Shown here: positions 44,234-53,127 of the stretch, piece after piece | Layout: each line of letters opens with the position of its first letter | Position numbering within the stretch: position 1 is the first letter of the stretch | Source: Paenibacillus pinistramenti | GTDB lineage: Bacteria; Bacillota; Bacilli; Paenibacillales; Paenibacillaceae | NCBI RefSeq assembly: GCF_005869875.1 | Contig: NZ_VAWG01000003.1 | Coordinates: forward strand, 240,723-304,722 | DNA: 64,000 bases | Direction of reading: 5' to 3' | The notes under the pieces: model-generated | The model's database searches: none | Told to the model about the DNA's origin: nothing | The model's input: the letters and a program-made list of their open reading frames with translations, nothing else | Made by a program: the position numbers and the translations under genes

Positions 44234-45193
44234 ATGAAATTTGGTAAATCCGCAGTCCTTGCACTTACACTTGCATTCAGCGTTTCTCTGGCAGCTTGCG
44301 GCAATAACAATAACAGCTCTTCCGGCAGCAGCTCTTCTAACAACGCTTCCGGTTCTGCCAACACAGCTTCATCTGCTCCTGCCTCTGCCGAATCTACGCT
44401 GAGCGGTTCCATTATCGCTTCCGGCTCCACAGCTTTGCAGCCGCTTGTTGACCAGGCAGCCAAGAAGTTCTCTGAAACAAACAGCGATGTGTCCATTCAA
44501 GTACAAGGCGGCGGCAGCGGTACCGGCCTGACTCAGGTATCCGAAGGCCAGGTTCAAATCGGCAACTCCGACGTATTCGCTGAAGAGAAGATCGACGATG
44601 CGGCTAAAGCTGCAGAACTTAAGGATCATCAAGTTGCCGTAGTAGCTATGGCAGCCGTAGTTAATAAAGAAGTTGGCGTTACAAACCTGACGAAACAGCA
44701 GCTGGTCGATATCTTCACCGGCAAAGTAACAAACTGGAAAGACGTAGGCGGGAAAGATCAAGGTATCGTTATTATCAATCGTCCTAGCAGCTCCGGTACC
44801 CGCGCTACTTTCGAGAAATATGCCCTGGGCCAAAAGACGGAAGACCTGAAAGGCTCCATCCAGGAAGATTCCTCAGGCACTGTTAAGAAGCTGGTTAATG
44901 AAACTCCCGGCGCAATCGGCTACCTTGCCTTCTCGTACATTGACGACACCGTTCAATCCGTTCAATACGATGGCGTAGATCCTACTGCTGATAACGTGAC
45001 TTCCGGTAAATATCCGGTTTGGGCTTACGAGCACATGTATACAAAAGGCGATCCTGACGCCGCTACGCAGGCATTCCTGGACTACATGGTATCCGATGAA
45101 GTTCAAAACGGTGACGTAGTTGAGCTTGGATACATCCCTGTATCCAAAATGACCGTTACCCGCGATAAGGACGGCAACGTCACGAATAAATAA
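44234..45193 (+). CDS. pstS: Phosphate-binding lipoprotein PstS
   Basis: 319 aa. Lipobox LAAC with Cys near residue 18, Asn/Ser-rich linker to ~55, then the PstS fold: SGSTALQPLVDQAAKKF near 60, QGGGSGTGLTQVSEGQVQIGNSDVF near 90 and INRPSSSGTRATFEKY near 185, which supply the phosphate-binding Ser, Thr and Arg. It captures phosphate outside the membrane. First gene of pstSCAB; a hairpin at 45218 separates it from pstC and probably keeps its expression higher than that of the permeases. Confidence 0.96.
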   Translation: MKFGKSAVLALTLAFSVSLAACGNNNNSSSGSSSSNNASGSANTASSAPASAESTLSGSIIASGSTALQPLVDQAAKKFSETNSDVSIQVQGGGSGTGLTQVSEGQVQIGNSDVFAEEKIDDAAKAAELKDHQVAVVAMAAVVNKEVGVTNLTKQQLVDIFTGKVTNWKDVGGKDQGIVIINRPSSSGTRATFEKYALGQKTEDLKGSIQEDSSGTVKKLVNETPGAIGYLAFSYIDDTVQSVQYDGVDPTADNVTSGKYPVWAYEHMYTKGDPDAATQAFLDYMVSDEVQNGDVVELGYIPVSKMTVTRDKDGNVTNK

Positions 45194-45217
45194 TGTGTTA
45201 ACCGTTCGTCTCATCAG

Positions 45218-45245
45218 GAGGCCGAAGGCGCAAGCCTTCGACCTC
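45218..45245 (+). terminator. Attenuating hairpin between pstS and pstC
   Basis: GAGG-CGAAGGC / GCCTTCG-CCTC stem with a GCAA tetraloop, followed by TATTTTC. A weak T-tract suggests partial termination. Confidence 0.65.
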
Positions 45246-45304
45246 TATTTTCACGTTTGTCTCGGGCGGACTGGATTCCCTATTAAATATTATGAGAAAG
45301 AAGG

Positions 45305-45364
45305 CCATTCATGAAAGCTAATCACGAGACCCCTCCATTCATGAAAGCTAATCAAGAAACTCCT
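45305..45364 (+). repeat. 30-base tandem duplication covering the pstC start codon
   Basis: Units 45305-45334 and 45335-45364, each beginning CCATTCATGAAAGCTAATCA, differ at three positions. Confidence 0.9.
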
Positions 45365-46240
45365 CTTCTGTTCCGCAAACACCGGGCTGAAGAATGGATC
45401 GGACGCATCTATACGACCTTCTGCGTTGCTCTGCTTATTGTTATTATTGTTTCTATTGTTTATTTTGTGGCTAGTAAAGGAGTTTCCACCTTTGCCGTTA
45501 ACGGCGTAAGTCTATCCGGGTTCCTGTTCGGGCAGAATTGGCAGCCTGACTCCGATAAATTCGGCGCACTGCCTTTTATCTTCGGTTCCTTTGTCACGTC
45601 TCTGCTTGCAGCCGTCATCGCCAGCCCGCTCAGCGTATGTGCCGCGTTGTTTATGACCGAAATTACGCCAAACTGGGGCAAGAAGGTGCTTCAGCCGGTA
45701 GTTGAGCTGCTTGCCGGCATCCCTTCCGTTGTTTACGGCTTTATCGGCCTCAGCGTCCTGGTTCCGTTTCTGCGCAGCGTTTTTCCCGGCCAGGGGATTG
45801 GCGTCGCAGCCGGCTCCATCGTCCTGTCGATCATGATTCTGCCGACGATCACGAGCATCGCTACTGACGCACTGGCCTCCCTGCCGCGCAACTTGAAGGA
45901 GGCTTCCTACGGACTTGGCGCTACCCGCTGGCAGACCATTTCCGGGGTAGTTATTCCAACCGTGCTTCCTTCCATTCTGACCGGGGTCGTGCTCGGCATG
46001 GCGCGCGCATTTGGTGAAGCCCTGGCCGTACAGATGGTAATCGGGAATGCCCCGCATATTCCAAGCTCGCTGTTTGAATCGGCTTCCACTCTGACCAGCG
46101 TTATTACGCTGAACATGAGCAATACCGTCATGGGCTCCGTGCAGAATAACGCGCTGTGGAGCATGGCGCTCATTCTGCTGCTGATGACCTTCGTCTTTGT
46201 TCTGGTTGTGCGTCTGCTTGAAAGGAGGACTAAAATTTGA
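45311..46240 (+). CDS. pstC: Phosphate transporter permease PstC
   Basis: 309 aa with six membrane helices and the permease EAA loop (SYGLGATRWQTISGVVIPTVLPSI near residue 195). Its N-terminus is duplicated: MKANHETPPF is followed by MKANQETPLL, from a 30-base tandem duplication that also copied the start codon. The first ATG (45311) is preferred because AAGAAGG lies seven bases upstream; the second (45341) has no ribosome site. Forms the channel with PstA. Confidence 0.95.
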   Translation: MKANHETPPFMKANQETPLLFRKHRAEEWIGRIYTTFCVALLIVIIVSIVYFVASKGVSTFAVNGVSLSGFLFGQNWQPDSDKFGALPFIFGSFVTSLLAAVIASPLSVCAALFMTEITPNWGKKVLQPVVELLAGIPSVVYGFIGLSVLVPFLRSVFPGQGIGVAAGSIVLSIMILPTITSIATDALASLPRNLKEASYGLGATRWQTISGVVIPTVLPSILTGVVLGMARAFGEALAVQMVIGNAPHIPSSLFESASTLTSVITLNMSNTVMGSVQNNALWSMALILLLMTFVFVLVVRLLERRTKI

Positions 46241-47124
46241 GCGCAAAATTGAAAGACCGGATCGCTACATTTGTTATTATTGCCTTCTCCGCACTCATTA
46301 TTGCACTTCTGGTCGGCATGCTGGGGTACATTCTCGTCAAAGGGATCAGCCATATCGACTGGCATTTCCTCACGGCAGAACCGGAAACGATCAAAGCCGG
46401 CGGCGGGATTGGACCTGAGCTGTTCAACTCGGTTTATCTGCTGATTCTGACCCTGATTATCACGATTCCGCTGGGAATCGGAGCAGGGATCTATATGGCC
46501 GAATACGCCAAGGAAGGCCGGATTACGGTTTCCATTCGCCTTGTTGTTGAGGTGCTGTCTTCCTTCCCTTCCATCGTTGTCGGTTTGTTTGGTCTCCTGG
46601 TGCTGGTTAATACGTTTAACTTCGGATTTTCCGTATTGTCGGGCGCGCTGGTTCTGACTATTTTTAATATGCCGCTCATGGTCCGCGTGACCGAGCAGGC
46701 TTTCCGCAACGTGCCAAGAGAGCAGAAAGAAGCCGGGCTTGCAATGGGATTGTCCCGCTGGAAAATTATAACGTCCATCCTGCTCCCTGTGGCTCTGCCA
46801 GCGATTATTACAGGCACGATCCTTGCTGCCGGCCGGATCTTTGGCGAAGCCGCCGCCCTGCTGTTCACCGCGGGCTTGACGACGCCGAAGCTGGATTTTA
46901 CGGACTGGAATCCGACCAGCCTGCATTCGCCGATCAACCCGCTGCGTCCGGCAGAAACGCTGTCTGTCCATATCTGGAAAGTCAACAGCGAAGGACTCTC
47001 CCCGGATGCGGCCGAAATTGCAGCAGGATCCTCCGCCGTGCTCGTTCTGATGGTTCTGATCTTCAACCTGCTCGCCCGCTGGGCAGGAAGATTACTGTAC
47101 CGCAAGTTTACTTCCATTAAATAA
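46237..47124 (+). CDS. pstA: Phosphate transporter permease PstA
   Basis: 295 aa. Starts at TTG 46237, overlapping the pstC stop (TTGA), with AAGGAGG eight bases upstream. Six membrane helices and an EAA loop (GLAMGLSRWKIITSILLPVALPAIITG near 165). GAGIYMAEYAKEG near 80 is typical of PstA. Translationally coupled to pstC. Confidence 0.95.
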   Translation: MSAKLKDRIATFVIIAFSALIIALLVGMLGYILVKGISHIDWHFLTAEPETIKAGGGIGPELFNSVYLLILTLIITIPLGIGAGIYMAEYAKEGRITVSIRLVVEVLSSFPSIVVGLFGLLVLVNTFNFGFSVLSGALVLTIFNMPLMVRVTEQAFRNVPREQKEAGLAMGLSRWKIITSILLPVALPAIITGTILAAGRIFGEAAALLFTAGLTTPKLDFTDWNPTSLHSPINPLRPAETLSVHIWKVNSEGLSPDAAEIAAGSSAVLVLMVLIFNLLARWAGRLLYRKFTSIK

Positions 47125-47142
47125 GAATTGGAGATCATACAG

Positions 47143-47898
47143 ATGACGGATATTCTTCGCACCGAAGAACTTAAAATTTACTATGGGCAAAATGAAGCTG
47201 TTAAAGGCGTTGATTTGACCTTCACCGAAAATTCGGTTACCGCGCTGATCGGTCCGTCCGGCTGCGGCAAGTCGACATTCCTTCGAGCCCTGAACCGGAT
47301 GAACGACGAGATTCCCGGCTCGCGCATGACAGGGAACATCTGGATCGACGGCAAAAATATCAACGCCCCGGATACGGATGTGACCGTCCTCCGGCAAAAT
47401 ATCGGCATGGTCTGGCAGCGCCCCAACCCATTCTATAAATCCATTTATGCCAATATCGCTTTCGGCCCGAAATATCATGGCGTCAGAAACAAAGCCGAGC
47501 TGGACAATATCGTGGAAGACAGCCTGCGCAAAGCGGCTCTGTGGGATGAAGTGAAGGACCGGCTCCACACCTCGGCCTTGTCTCTCTCAGGCGGACAGCA
47601 GCAGCGTCTGTGCATTGCCCGGGCGTTGTCCGTTCAGCCAAAAATCCTGCTGCTCGACGAGCCGGCCTCGGCGCTTGACCCGGTCTCGACAGCTAAAATC
47701 GAGGAGACGATTCTGCAGCTGAAGGAGCAGCTGTGCATCGTAATCGTAACGCACAACATGCAGCAGGCCGCACGGATTTCCGGCCATACCGCCTACTTCT
47801 ACATGGGCAGACTTGTAGAATACGACAAGACGGAGAAGATCTTTACCAATCCTTCCGACCCTATGACCCAAGAGTATATTTCCGGCCGGTTCGGCTGA
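47143..47898 (+). CDS. pstB: Phosphate transporter ATP-binding protein PstB
   Basis: 251 aa from the ATG at 47143 (GGAG nine bases upstream); a reading from a TTG at 47128 has no ribosome site. Walker [10 protein letters not shown] near residue 36, the PstB-specific [11 protein letters not shown]-loop WQRPNPF, signature LSGGQQQR near 150, Walker [14 protein letters not shown] and H-loop [12 protein letters not shown]. Powers phosphate uptake through PstCA. Last gene before a strong terminator; no phoU follows. Confidence 0.96.
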   Translation: MTDILRTEELKIYYGQNEAVKGVDLTFTENSVTALIGPSGCGKSTFLRALNRMNDEIPGSRMTGNIWIDGKNINAPDTDVTVLRQNIGMVWQRPNPFYKSIYANIAFGPKYHGVRNKAELDNIVEDSLRKAALWDEVKDRLHTSALSLSGGQQQRLCIARALSVQPKILLLDEPASALDPVSTAKIEETILQLKEQLCIVIVTHNMQQAARISGHTAYFYMGRLVEYDKTEKIFTNPSDPMTQEYISGRFG

Positions 47899-47907
47899 TT
47901 GACGCAG

Positions 47908-47940
47908 AACAGCCTGCATGAGAATGCGGGCTGTTTTTTT
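47908..47940 (+). terminator. Terminator of pstSCAB
   Basis: AACAGCCTGCAT / ATGCGGGCTGTT stem, GAGA loop, seven T. Confidence 0.9.
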
Positions 47941-47957
47941 GCGTTTTTTTTCAAGGA

Positions 47958-49043
47958 TTATGACTTCGAGCTGTTGTTTCTCTTGGCCTGCTCGAGCATC
48001 TGCCGGAAATTCCGGCTGTAGGCTGCCGAATCGAACAGCAGGCGCGCCCGCTCATAGGCCTTCGCCGTGATTTGGCTGCGCAGCTGTCTATCCTTCATTA
48101 AGCTGTTAGCTTCCCGGACGGCCTGATCCACATCTCCATGAGGATAAAATTTGCCGGTCTCGTTGTGGATGATAAAGCTGCGTACCCCGTCGGAATCGGT
48201 GGAGAGAACCGGGCATTGGCAGCAAATCGCCTCAAGTACGGCATATCCGAAGCCCTCGACTTTGGACGTAGAGCACAGAAACCCGCCGGAATCGGCTATC
48301 CGCGAATAATAATTCGGCATCTCTGCATTGGGGATGTTATCCAGGATCGTCAGACTGCCTCCCAGCCCTAAATTTTTAACGAGTTCAATGAATTGGGTCC
48401 GCTGCCCGGGTTCGGAAAGAGTAGAATCCTCAAACATCCATAGCTTGAGCTGCGGATGCTGCTCCCTCAATTTATGCCCAATCCTTAGAAAGTCCCTCCA
48501 ATTCTTATTCTCTTCTATTCTGCCTACCCAGCCCATGACCGGCCCGCCTTCCCGGGGCAAAGCTCTATGCGCAAAACTCTCGAAATCCATGCAATTATGG
48601 AAGCTGAAGCACATCTCCGGCGGAAAGAAATGGGCTGCAATCTCCTTGATATAGGCTGTCTCCGGATATACAACCCCATTGCAGTATTGAAGGACATCAA
48701 GGCTTGCAATCCGGAATTCCTCAAGGGCCCCTTCCTTAGATACATAGCCCTGTACCTCCCAGAACAGCAGACCGCTGTACCCCAGAGAACGAATCCGCTT
48801 CAAATAGGGATGGGCGCTTACGACGATAACCGCTGAATAGTTTCCCTCCTTCAGGATTTGCGCGATTTCGTCATTCTTATTGGTGATAAAGGTCGGAATA
48901 TCTTTAATATTCTGCATCCCTTTTCCAGGCAATAGATAGAGCAAATGAGTCGTAATTCCCGCTTCCTTGAGCGCCCTGCACCGGTGACGATTCAGAGTCT
49001 CGACCCCGCCGCTGGGAATATAGAACACGAACAAAACTTTCAT
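47958..49043 (-). CDS. GT4-family glycosyltransferase
   Basis: 361 aa from the ATG at 49043 (GGGGGAG upstream); a longer reading to 49070 is less likely. GT-B fold: N-terminal VLFVFYIPSGGVETLNRHR with Gly-rich acceptor loop and the C-terminal donor-binding region. MGWVGRIEENKNW lies near 178 and CSTSKVEGFGYAVLEAICCQCPV near 285, with the E-x7-E motif. It should extend a cell-surface glycan using a nucleotide sugar. Divergent from the sugar-nucleotide genes starting at 49267. Upstream an 11-base unit GATCATTCAAA is repeated three times (49061-49093). Confidence 0.88.
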   Translation of the reverse strand: MKVLFVFYIPSGGVETLNRHRCRALKEAGITTHLLYLLPGKGMQNIKDIPTFITNKNDEIAQILKEGNYSAVIVVSAHPYLKRIRSLGYSGLLFWEVQGYVSKEGALEEFRIASLDVLQYCNGVVYPETAYIKEIAAHFFPPEMCFSFHNCMDFESFAHRALPREGGPVMGWVGRIEENKNWRDFLRIGHKLREQHPQLKLWMFEDSTLSEPGQRTQFIELVKNLGLGGSLTILDNIPNAEMPNYYSRIADSGGFLCSTSKVEGFGYAVLEAICCQCPVLSTDSDGVRSFIIHNETGKFYPHGDVDQAVREANSLMKDRQLRSQITAKAYERARLLFDSAAYSRNFRQMLEQAKRNNSSKS

Positions 49044-49060
49044 TTTGGGCTCCCCCTTCC

Positions 49061-49093
49061 GATCATTCAAAGATCATTCAAAGATCATTCAGA
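49061..49093. repeat. Three 11-base tandem repeats upstream of the GT4 gene
   Basis: GATCATTCAAA, GATCATTCAAA, GATCATTCAGA in direct tandem, 18 bases before the GT4 start, where its promoter or leader would lie. Confidence 0.85.
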
Positions 49094-49266
49094 GATTATA
49101 GTATGTGTCTTCCTTCCATTGTGTATAGCCTGCTCCCTAAGGCTAGCATTCTTGTATGTTATTTCTGCTCTGCTAGCCAAATACCGTTTCACTATGCTTT
49201 TGCTCGAATAACATACAAAGTATTCATTTACAGTTCTTTGCTAGATGATTGTGGGAGGAGTATGGA

Positions 49267-50256
49267 ATGTTTAAGGACAAAACGATCTTGATTACAGGCG
49301 GAACCGGCTCTTGGGGTCACGAGCTCACCAAACGGCTTCTGACCTATAACCCGAAGGAAATCCGGGTCTTCTCCAGAAGCGAGGATGCGCAGGTCAAGAT
49401 GCTGCGGGCCTTCCGGGGCAACCCTGTCTTGAAATTTGTAATCGGAGATGTCCGTGATCCCCAGGCCGTGTCGGAGGCATGCAGAGGCGTGAACTACGTC
49501 TTCCATCTCGCTGCTCTCAAGCATGTGCCGATCTGCGAGGAGCAGCCGTATGAAGCGATCAAGACCAATATTACCGGTACAGAGAACATTATCCGCTCCA
49601 GCATCAGGCATCAGGTAGACAAGGTCATCAACGTATCCACGGATAAGGCGGTAGACCCTATCAATCTGTACGGGCTCACCAAAGCGATCGGCGAGAAGCT
49701 GATCATTCATGCCAACTCGAAGGATCATCACACGAAATTTGTGTGCGTCCGGGGCGGCAACGTGCTCGGAAGCAGCGGCAGCGTGGTTCCGTTCTTCAAG
49801 AACCAGATCGCCGAAGGCCAGGATGTGACCTTGACCTCCACCGAGATGACCCGGTTCTTCTTGACCCTGTCCGATTGCATCGGGCTCCTGCTCAAAGCAG
49901 CGGAAGCGTCTATCGGAGGCGAAATCTTCGTCTTGAAGATGAACTCCTGCAAAATCAGCGACTTGGCTCAGGTGCTCATTGAGCAGTTTGCCGACAGTCC
50001 GGCAGCGGTGAAGGAAATCGGAATCCGCGCAGGCGAGAAGCTCCATGAAGCCTTGCTGACCAAATATGAAGCCTCGCACGCCTATCATTACGACGAGCAG
50101 TACTTTGTCATCCTCCCCGCCCAGCCCAGCGAACAAATCAAAGCGCATTACAAGGATCTGAACGAAGCGGTGAATGAGGAATACGAATCCAACCGCAGCT
50201 TCATGAGCCGGGAGGAAATTGCAGAAATGCTCCGGCTGGGCGGCTTCCTGTCATGA
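49267..50256 (+). CDS. UDP-GlcNAc 4,6-dehydratase-type polysaccharide biosynthesis protein (CapE/FnlA/PseB-like)
   Basis: 329 aa from the ATG at 49267 (GGGAGGAG six bases upstream). Extended SDR: GGTGSWGHELTKRLL at the N-terminus, STDKAVDP near 125 and the catalytic Y-x3-K in NLYGLTKAIGEK near 137. Single-domain length and sequence fit the soluble 4,6-dehydratases of UDP-GlcNAc (with or without 5-epimerisation) that open the FucNAc, QuiNAc or pseudaminic acid routes. Followed by an RmlD-like reductase with a four-base overlap. Confidence 0.88.
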   Translation: MFKDKTILITGGTGSWGHELTKRLLTYNPKEIRVFSRSEDAQVKMLRAFRGNPVLKFVIGDVRDPQAVSEACRGVNYVFHLAALKHVPICEEQPYEAIKTNITGTENIIRSSIRHQVDKVINVSTDKAVDPINLYGLTKAIGEKLIIHANSKDHHTKFVCVRGGNVLGSSGSVVPFFKNQIAEGQDVTLTSTEMTRFFLTLSDCIGLLLKAAEASIGGEIFVLKMNSCKISDLAQVLIEQFADSPAAVKEIGIRAGEKLHEALLTKYEASHAYHYDEQYFVILPAQPSEQIKAHYKDLNEAVNEEYESNRSFMSREEIAEMLRLGGFLS

Positions 50257-51161
50257 CCATTCTCGTTCTGGGCGGACAAGGAATGGCTGGGCATGTCATT
50301 ACCGGTTATTTGCGTTCCGGGACTGCGGCGGAGGTATGGTGTACGGTCCGCAGACTGGCGGACGATAGCGGAGCCGGCAGCGGAGATGCGCAAACCCTGG
50401 AGCTGGATGTCATGGATGAACAGCAATTGAGACAAATCCTGCTGCAGGTGAAGCCGCAAGTGGTCATCAACGCCGTCGGCCTGCTGAACGAGGAGGCGGA
50501 CCGGCGGCAGCTGAACGCCATCTATGTGAACAGCTTCCTGCCGCACCGGCTGGTGCAGCTGGGGAACGAGCTTGGCTTCAGGCTGATTCATATCAGTACG
50601 GACTGCGTGTTCTCGGGCCGCCGCGGCGGGTATACAGAGCAGGATGTAGCGGACGGATATACTCTCTATGCCCGGACGAAACGGCTCGGCGAGGTTCACC
50701 AGGACCCGCATCTCACCATCCGTACCTCGATCATCGGACCGGAGCTGAAGCCAGGCGGGATCGGCCTGTTCCATTGGTTCATGCAGCAGCAAGGGGAAAT
50801 TCGCGGATATGAACGCGTGTACTGGAGCGGGGTTACGACGCTTGAGCTCGCCAAGGCCATCGGCTGGGTTCTGGGGCAGGAGCAGCTTTCCGGTCTGGTC
50901 CACCTCACTTCTCCGCACAAAATAAGCAAATTCGATCTGCTGACTCTTATTCAGAGCATTTTTAGCTGCCCGAATGTCACGATCGTGCCCTACGACGGTC
51001 TCTCCTCGGATAAGAGCCTGGTTAATACCCGGTCCGACTTCACGTATCCAGTCCCGGCCTATGCGGAGATGCTGCAGGAGATGAGAGCCTGGATATATGA
51101 GCATTCCAGCGATTATACGCTTTACAAGATAAGCTGGCAGGAAGGAGGTGCGTCGATGTGA
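50253..51161 (+). CDS. RmlD-like NAD(P)-dependent sugar-nucleotide reductase
   Basis: 302 aa. SDR with ILVLGGQGMAGHVITGYL, STDCVFSGRRGGYTE near 125 and catalytic Y-x3-K (LYARTKRLGE) near 150, as in dTDP-4-dehydrorhamnose reductases and FnlB/CapF. Next to a UDP-GlcNAc 4,6-dehydratase the likely role is reduction of the 4-keto intermediate. Start overlaps the dehydratase stop (ATGA) and its stop overlaps the next GTG start, so the three genes are tightly coupled. A separate C2 epimerase, needed for FucNAc, is not seen here. Confidence 0.87.
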   Translation: MTILVLGGQGMAGHVITGYLRSGTAAEVWCTVRRLADDSGAGSGDAQTLELDVMDEQQLRQILLQVKPQVVINAVGLLNEEADRRQLNAIYVNSFLPHRLVQLGNELGFRLIHISTDCVFSGRRGGYTEQDVADGYTLYARTKRLGEVHQDPHLTIRTSIIGPELKPGGIGLFHWFMQQQGEIRGYERVYWSGVTTLELAKAIGWVLGQEQLSGLVHLTSPHKISKFDLLTLIQSIFSCPNVTIVPYDGLSSDKSLVNTRSDFTYPVPAYAEMLQEMRAWIYEHSSDYTLYKISWQEGGASM

Positions 51162-51904
51162 GTAAAGCGGATATTCAGGCGATTCAGGAGATTCAGGCTC
51201 CAAAGGTTTCCGTCGTCATCCCTTTCTACAATTGTCCGTATGTCCAGCAGGCCATCGAAAGTGTGCTGAGCCAGACCTATCCTCATATTGAGCTGATTCT
51301 CGTCGATGACGGATCAACCAGGCATACGGAACTTCTTGCCCCCTATATGGACCGGATTCGTTACTTCCGCAAGGAAAACGGCGGTACCGCCACCGCCCTC
51401 AATGAAGGACTCCGCCGCGCGACCGGGGACTATTTCTGCTGGCTGAGCTCGGACGATGTGTTCGCTCCCTGGAAGACGGAGGAGCAGCTGCGGTTTATGC
51501 AGCAAATGAATGCGGAGATCAGCTGTACGAAATTCAATGTGATCAATCAGGAAGGGACGATTATCGCATACAATAATGGCCTTGATCCTATCAAGGAAAA
51601 GCTCTTTCTGCAAAAAATGATGCAGGGCTGCTTTGTGCACGGCTGTACGGTCATGGCCAAAATGAGCCTGCTCCGTGAGGCGGGAGAGTTTGATGAGACG
51701 CTGAAGTATGCGCACGATTACGACCTATGGATGCGGATTGCGCTGCGGGTTCCTTTTCATATCATGGACATGACTTTAATCAACTACCGGATGCATGACC
51801 AGATGGGCACCATTCAATTCAGCAAAGAACAGCAGCAGGAAGCGAAGCTTGTCCAGCAGCAGTACCGGCAAGCCGTCCAGGATCGAATTGAGGCGCTGGA
51901 ATAG
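51158..51904 (+). CDS. Family 2 glycosyltransferase in the sugar-nucleotide operon
   Basis: 248 aa with GTG start at 51158 overlapping the previous stop and AAGGAGGTG eight bases upstream. VVIPFYNCPYVQQAIESVL, VDDGSTRH near 50, DxD-type WLSSDDVFAPWKTEE near 100 and HDYDLWMRIALR near 185. Likely transfers the sugar made by the two preceding enzymes, since the three genes are translationally coupled. Clear paralogue of the GT2 at 28370. Confidence 0.9.
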   Translation: MSKADIQAIQEIQAPKVSVVIPFYNCPYVQQAIESVLSQTYPHIELILVDDGSTRHTELLAPYMDRIRYFRKENGGTATALNEGLRRATGDYFCWLSSDDVFAPWKTEEQLRFMQQMNAEISCTKFNVINQEGTIIAYNNGLDPIKEKLFLQKMMQGCFVHGCTVMAKMSLLREAGEFDETLKYAHDYDLWMRIALRVPFHIMDMTLINYRMHDQMGTIQFSKEQQQEAKLVQQQYRQAVQDRIEALE

Positions 51905-51923
51905 AAGCCATCCTAAAAAATAG

Positions 51924-51967
51924 AAACGGGGTAACTCTAAGGCATCCGCCTTGGAAGTTACCCCGTT
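51924..51967. terminator. Bidirectional terminator between convergent GT2 and GT4 genes
   Basis: AAACGGGGTAACT / AGTTACCCCGTTT perfect 13-base-pair stem with an inner AAGGC/GCCTT hairpin; T-rich on the minus-strand side. Confidence 0.85.
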
Positions 51968-52000
51968 TGCGTTGTGAAAAATTCGTGCAGTCCTTGCTGC

Positions 52001-53020
52001 TCAGATGCCTTCGAGCATCCGTTCAAAAGCATCCACGCTGCGGTCCCAGGTCCACTTGCCGGCTTCCTCTTCCCCGGCAGCAGCGAGGCGTCTCCGCAGC
52101 TCCGGATCCTGGGCGAGCTGAAGGATATCCTGGCTCAGCCGGTTCTCGTACCGGTAGGACAGCAGGCAGTTCTGTCCGGGCTTGCAGTAATCCATGTTGC
52201 CGCCGGAATACACCGTGGCCAGGGCCGCCCCGCATTTCATCGCCTCGAGTCCGGGCAAAGACGCCGTATCGTAGATAGAAGAGCTGACAAAAATGTGGGC
52301 TTCATTATAGCAGACATTCAGCTCCTCATCGTTAGCGGGCGTGAACAGCTGGAACTGGTACTCCCTCTTCAGCTTCTGCAGCTCCAGGGAAGCCTGATAC
52401 TCGCTCGGCGGCGAAATCATATTGATCTGCACATCCGGTATAGCCTGTTTGACCTTATGAAGAGACTCCGCCAAGTAGTCTTGCCCGCGATGCCACGAAT
52501 ACCCCCCCTCCGGAATACGGAAAATGGCGGAGATTTGCAGCGGCTGCTCCTTCCTTAGATGAAGATTACGGAATTCGGAACTGATGCCAACCGGAACAAT
52601 CCTGCCTTCAATGCCGTGCAGCGTTTGAATCAGCTGCTTCTGCCAATTCGAAAGCACAACCATCTCATCGGTCACATGATAAGTAGGGAACGTAATATGG
52701 TTATCCGGCAGAAACGCAGGCTCATAGCATAGACTCAGCCGAATGTGTCTGCCCTTCCCATTGTCGCTTGCGGCCTGTGCCGCCTCGATGGTCGTATAGA
52801 AGTTGGAAATGATAACGTCACTTTCGGGATAATCTTGTTCTCTGATTGTGAATAACGGTGTGCGGACCACCTTCGCCGTAATCGGGTACTCCACTTCTCC
52901 GCTTGACGGCATCAGAATGACAACCTCATGGCCCCGCTCTGCCAGACCATTCGTCAGTTCTGCCAGCATGCGCTGGGCTCCGCCCTTGCACAGAGTAAGA
53001 ATCGGAAAGGTTATTTTCAA
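52001..53020 (-). CDS. GT4-family glycosyltransferase, second copy in cluster
   Basis: 339 aa from a TTG at 53020 with GGGAG seven bases upstream; an ATG reading from 53065 adds 15 residues without a ribosome site. GT-B fold starting KITFPILTLCKGGAQRMLAE, where KGGAQ is the acceptor-side Gly loop, and ending with the donor region SSSIYDTASLPGLEAMKCGAALA near 265, including the E-x7-E-like site. Surface glycan synthesis is likely, with the enzymes on the other side of the shared terminator. Confidence 0.85.
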   Translation of the reverse strand: MKITFPILTLCKGGAQRMLAELTNGLAERGHEVVILMPSSGEVEYPITAKVVRTPLFTIREQDYPESDVIISNFYTTIEAAQAASDNGKGRHIRLSLCYEPAFLPDNHITFPTYHVTDEMVVLSNWQKQLIQTLHGIEGRIVPVGISSEFRNLHLRKEQPLQISAIFRIPEGGYSWHRGQDYLAESLHKVKQAIPDVQINMISPPSEYQASLELQKLKREYQFQLFTPANDEELNVCYNEAHIFVSSSIYDTASLPGLEAMKCGAALATVYSGGNMDYCKPGQNCLLSYRYENRLSQDILQLAQDPELRRRLAAAGEEEAGKWTWDRSVDAFERMLEGI

Positions 53021-53127
53021 AGCTTCACTCCCTTTCGCATTTATATCATTTAATAGAATATGCAAAGGGAAGAAGCTTGTTCCTATCTAGCATGATGAAA
53101 CCATGGAAATAGAAAATCGCTTGCAGC

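Noticed and set aside
49267..51161. Complete UDP-FucNAc or pseudaminic acid pathway
   Set aside because: Only a 4,6-dehydratase and an RmlD-like reductase are present. The epimerase or aminotransferase steps are not in the window, so the end product cannot be named.
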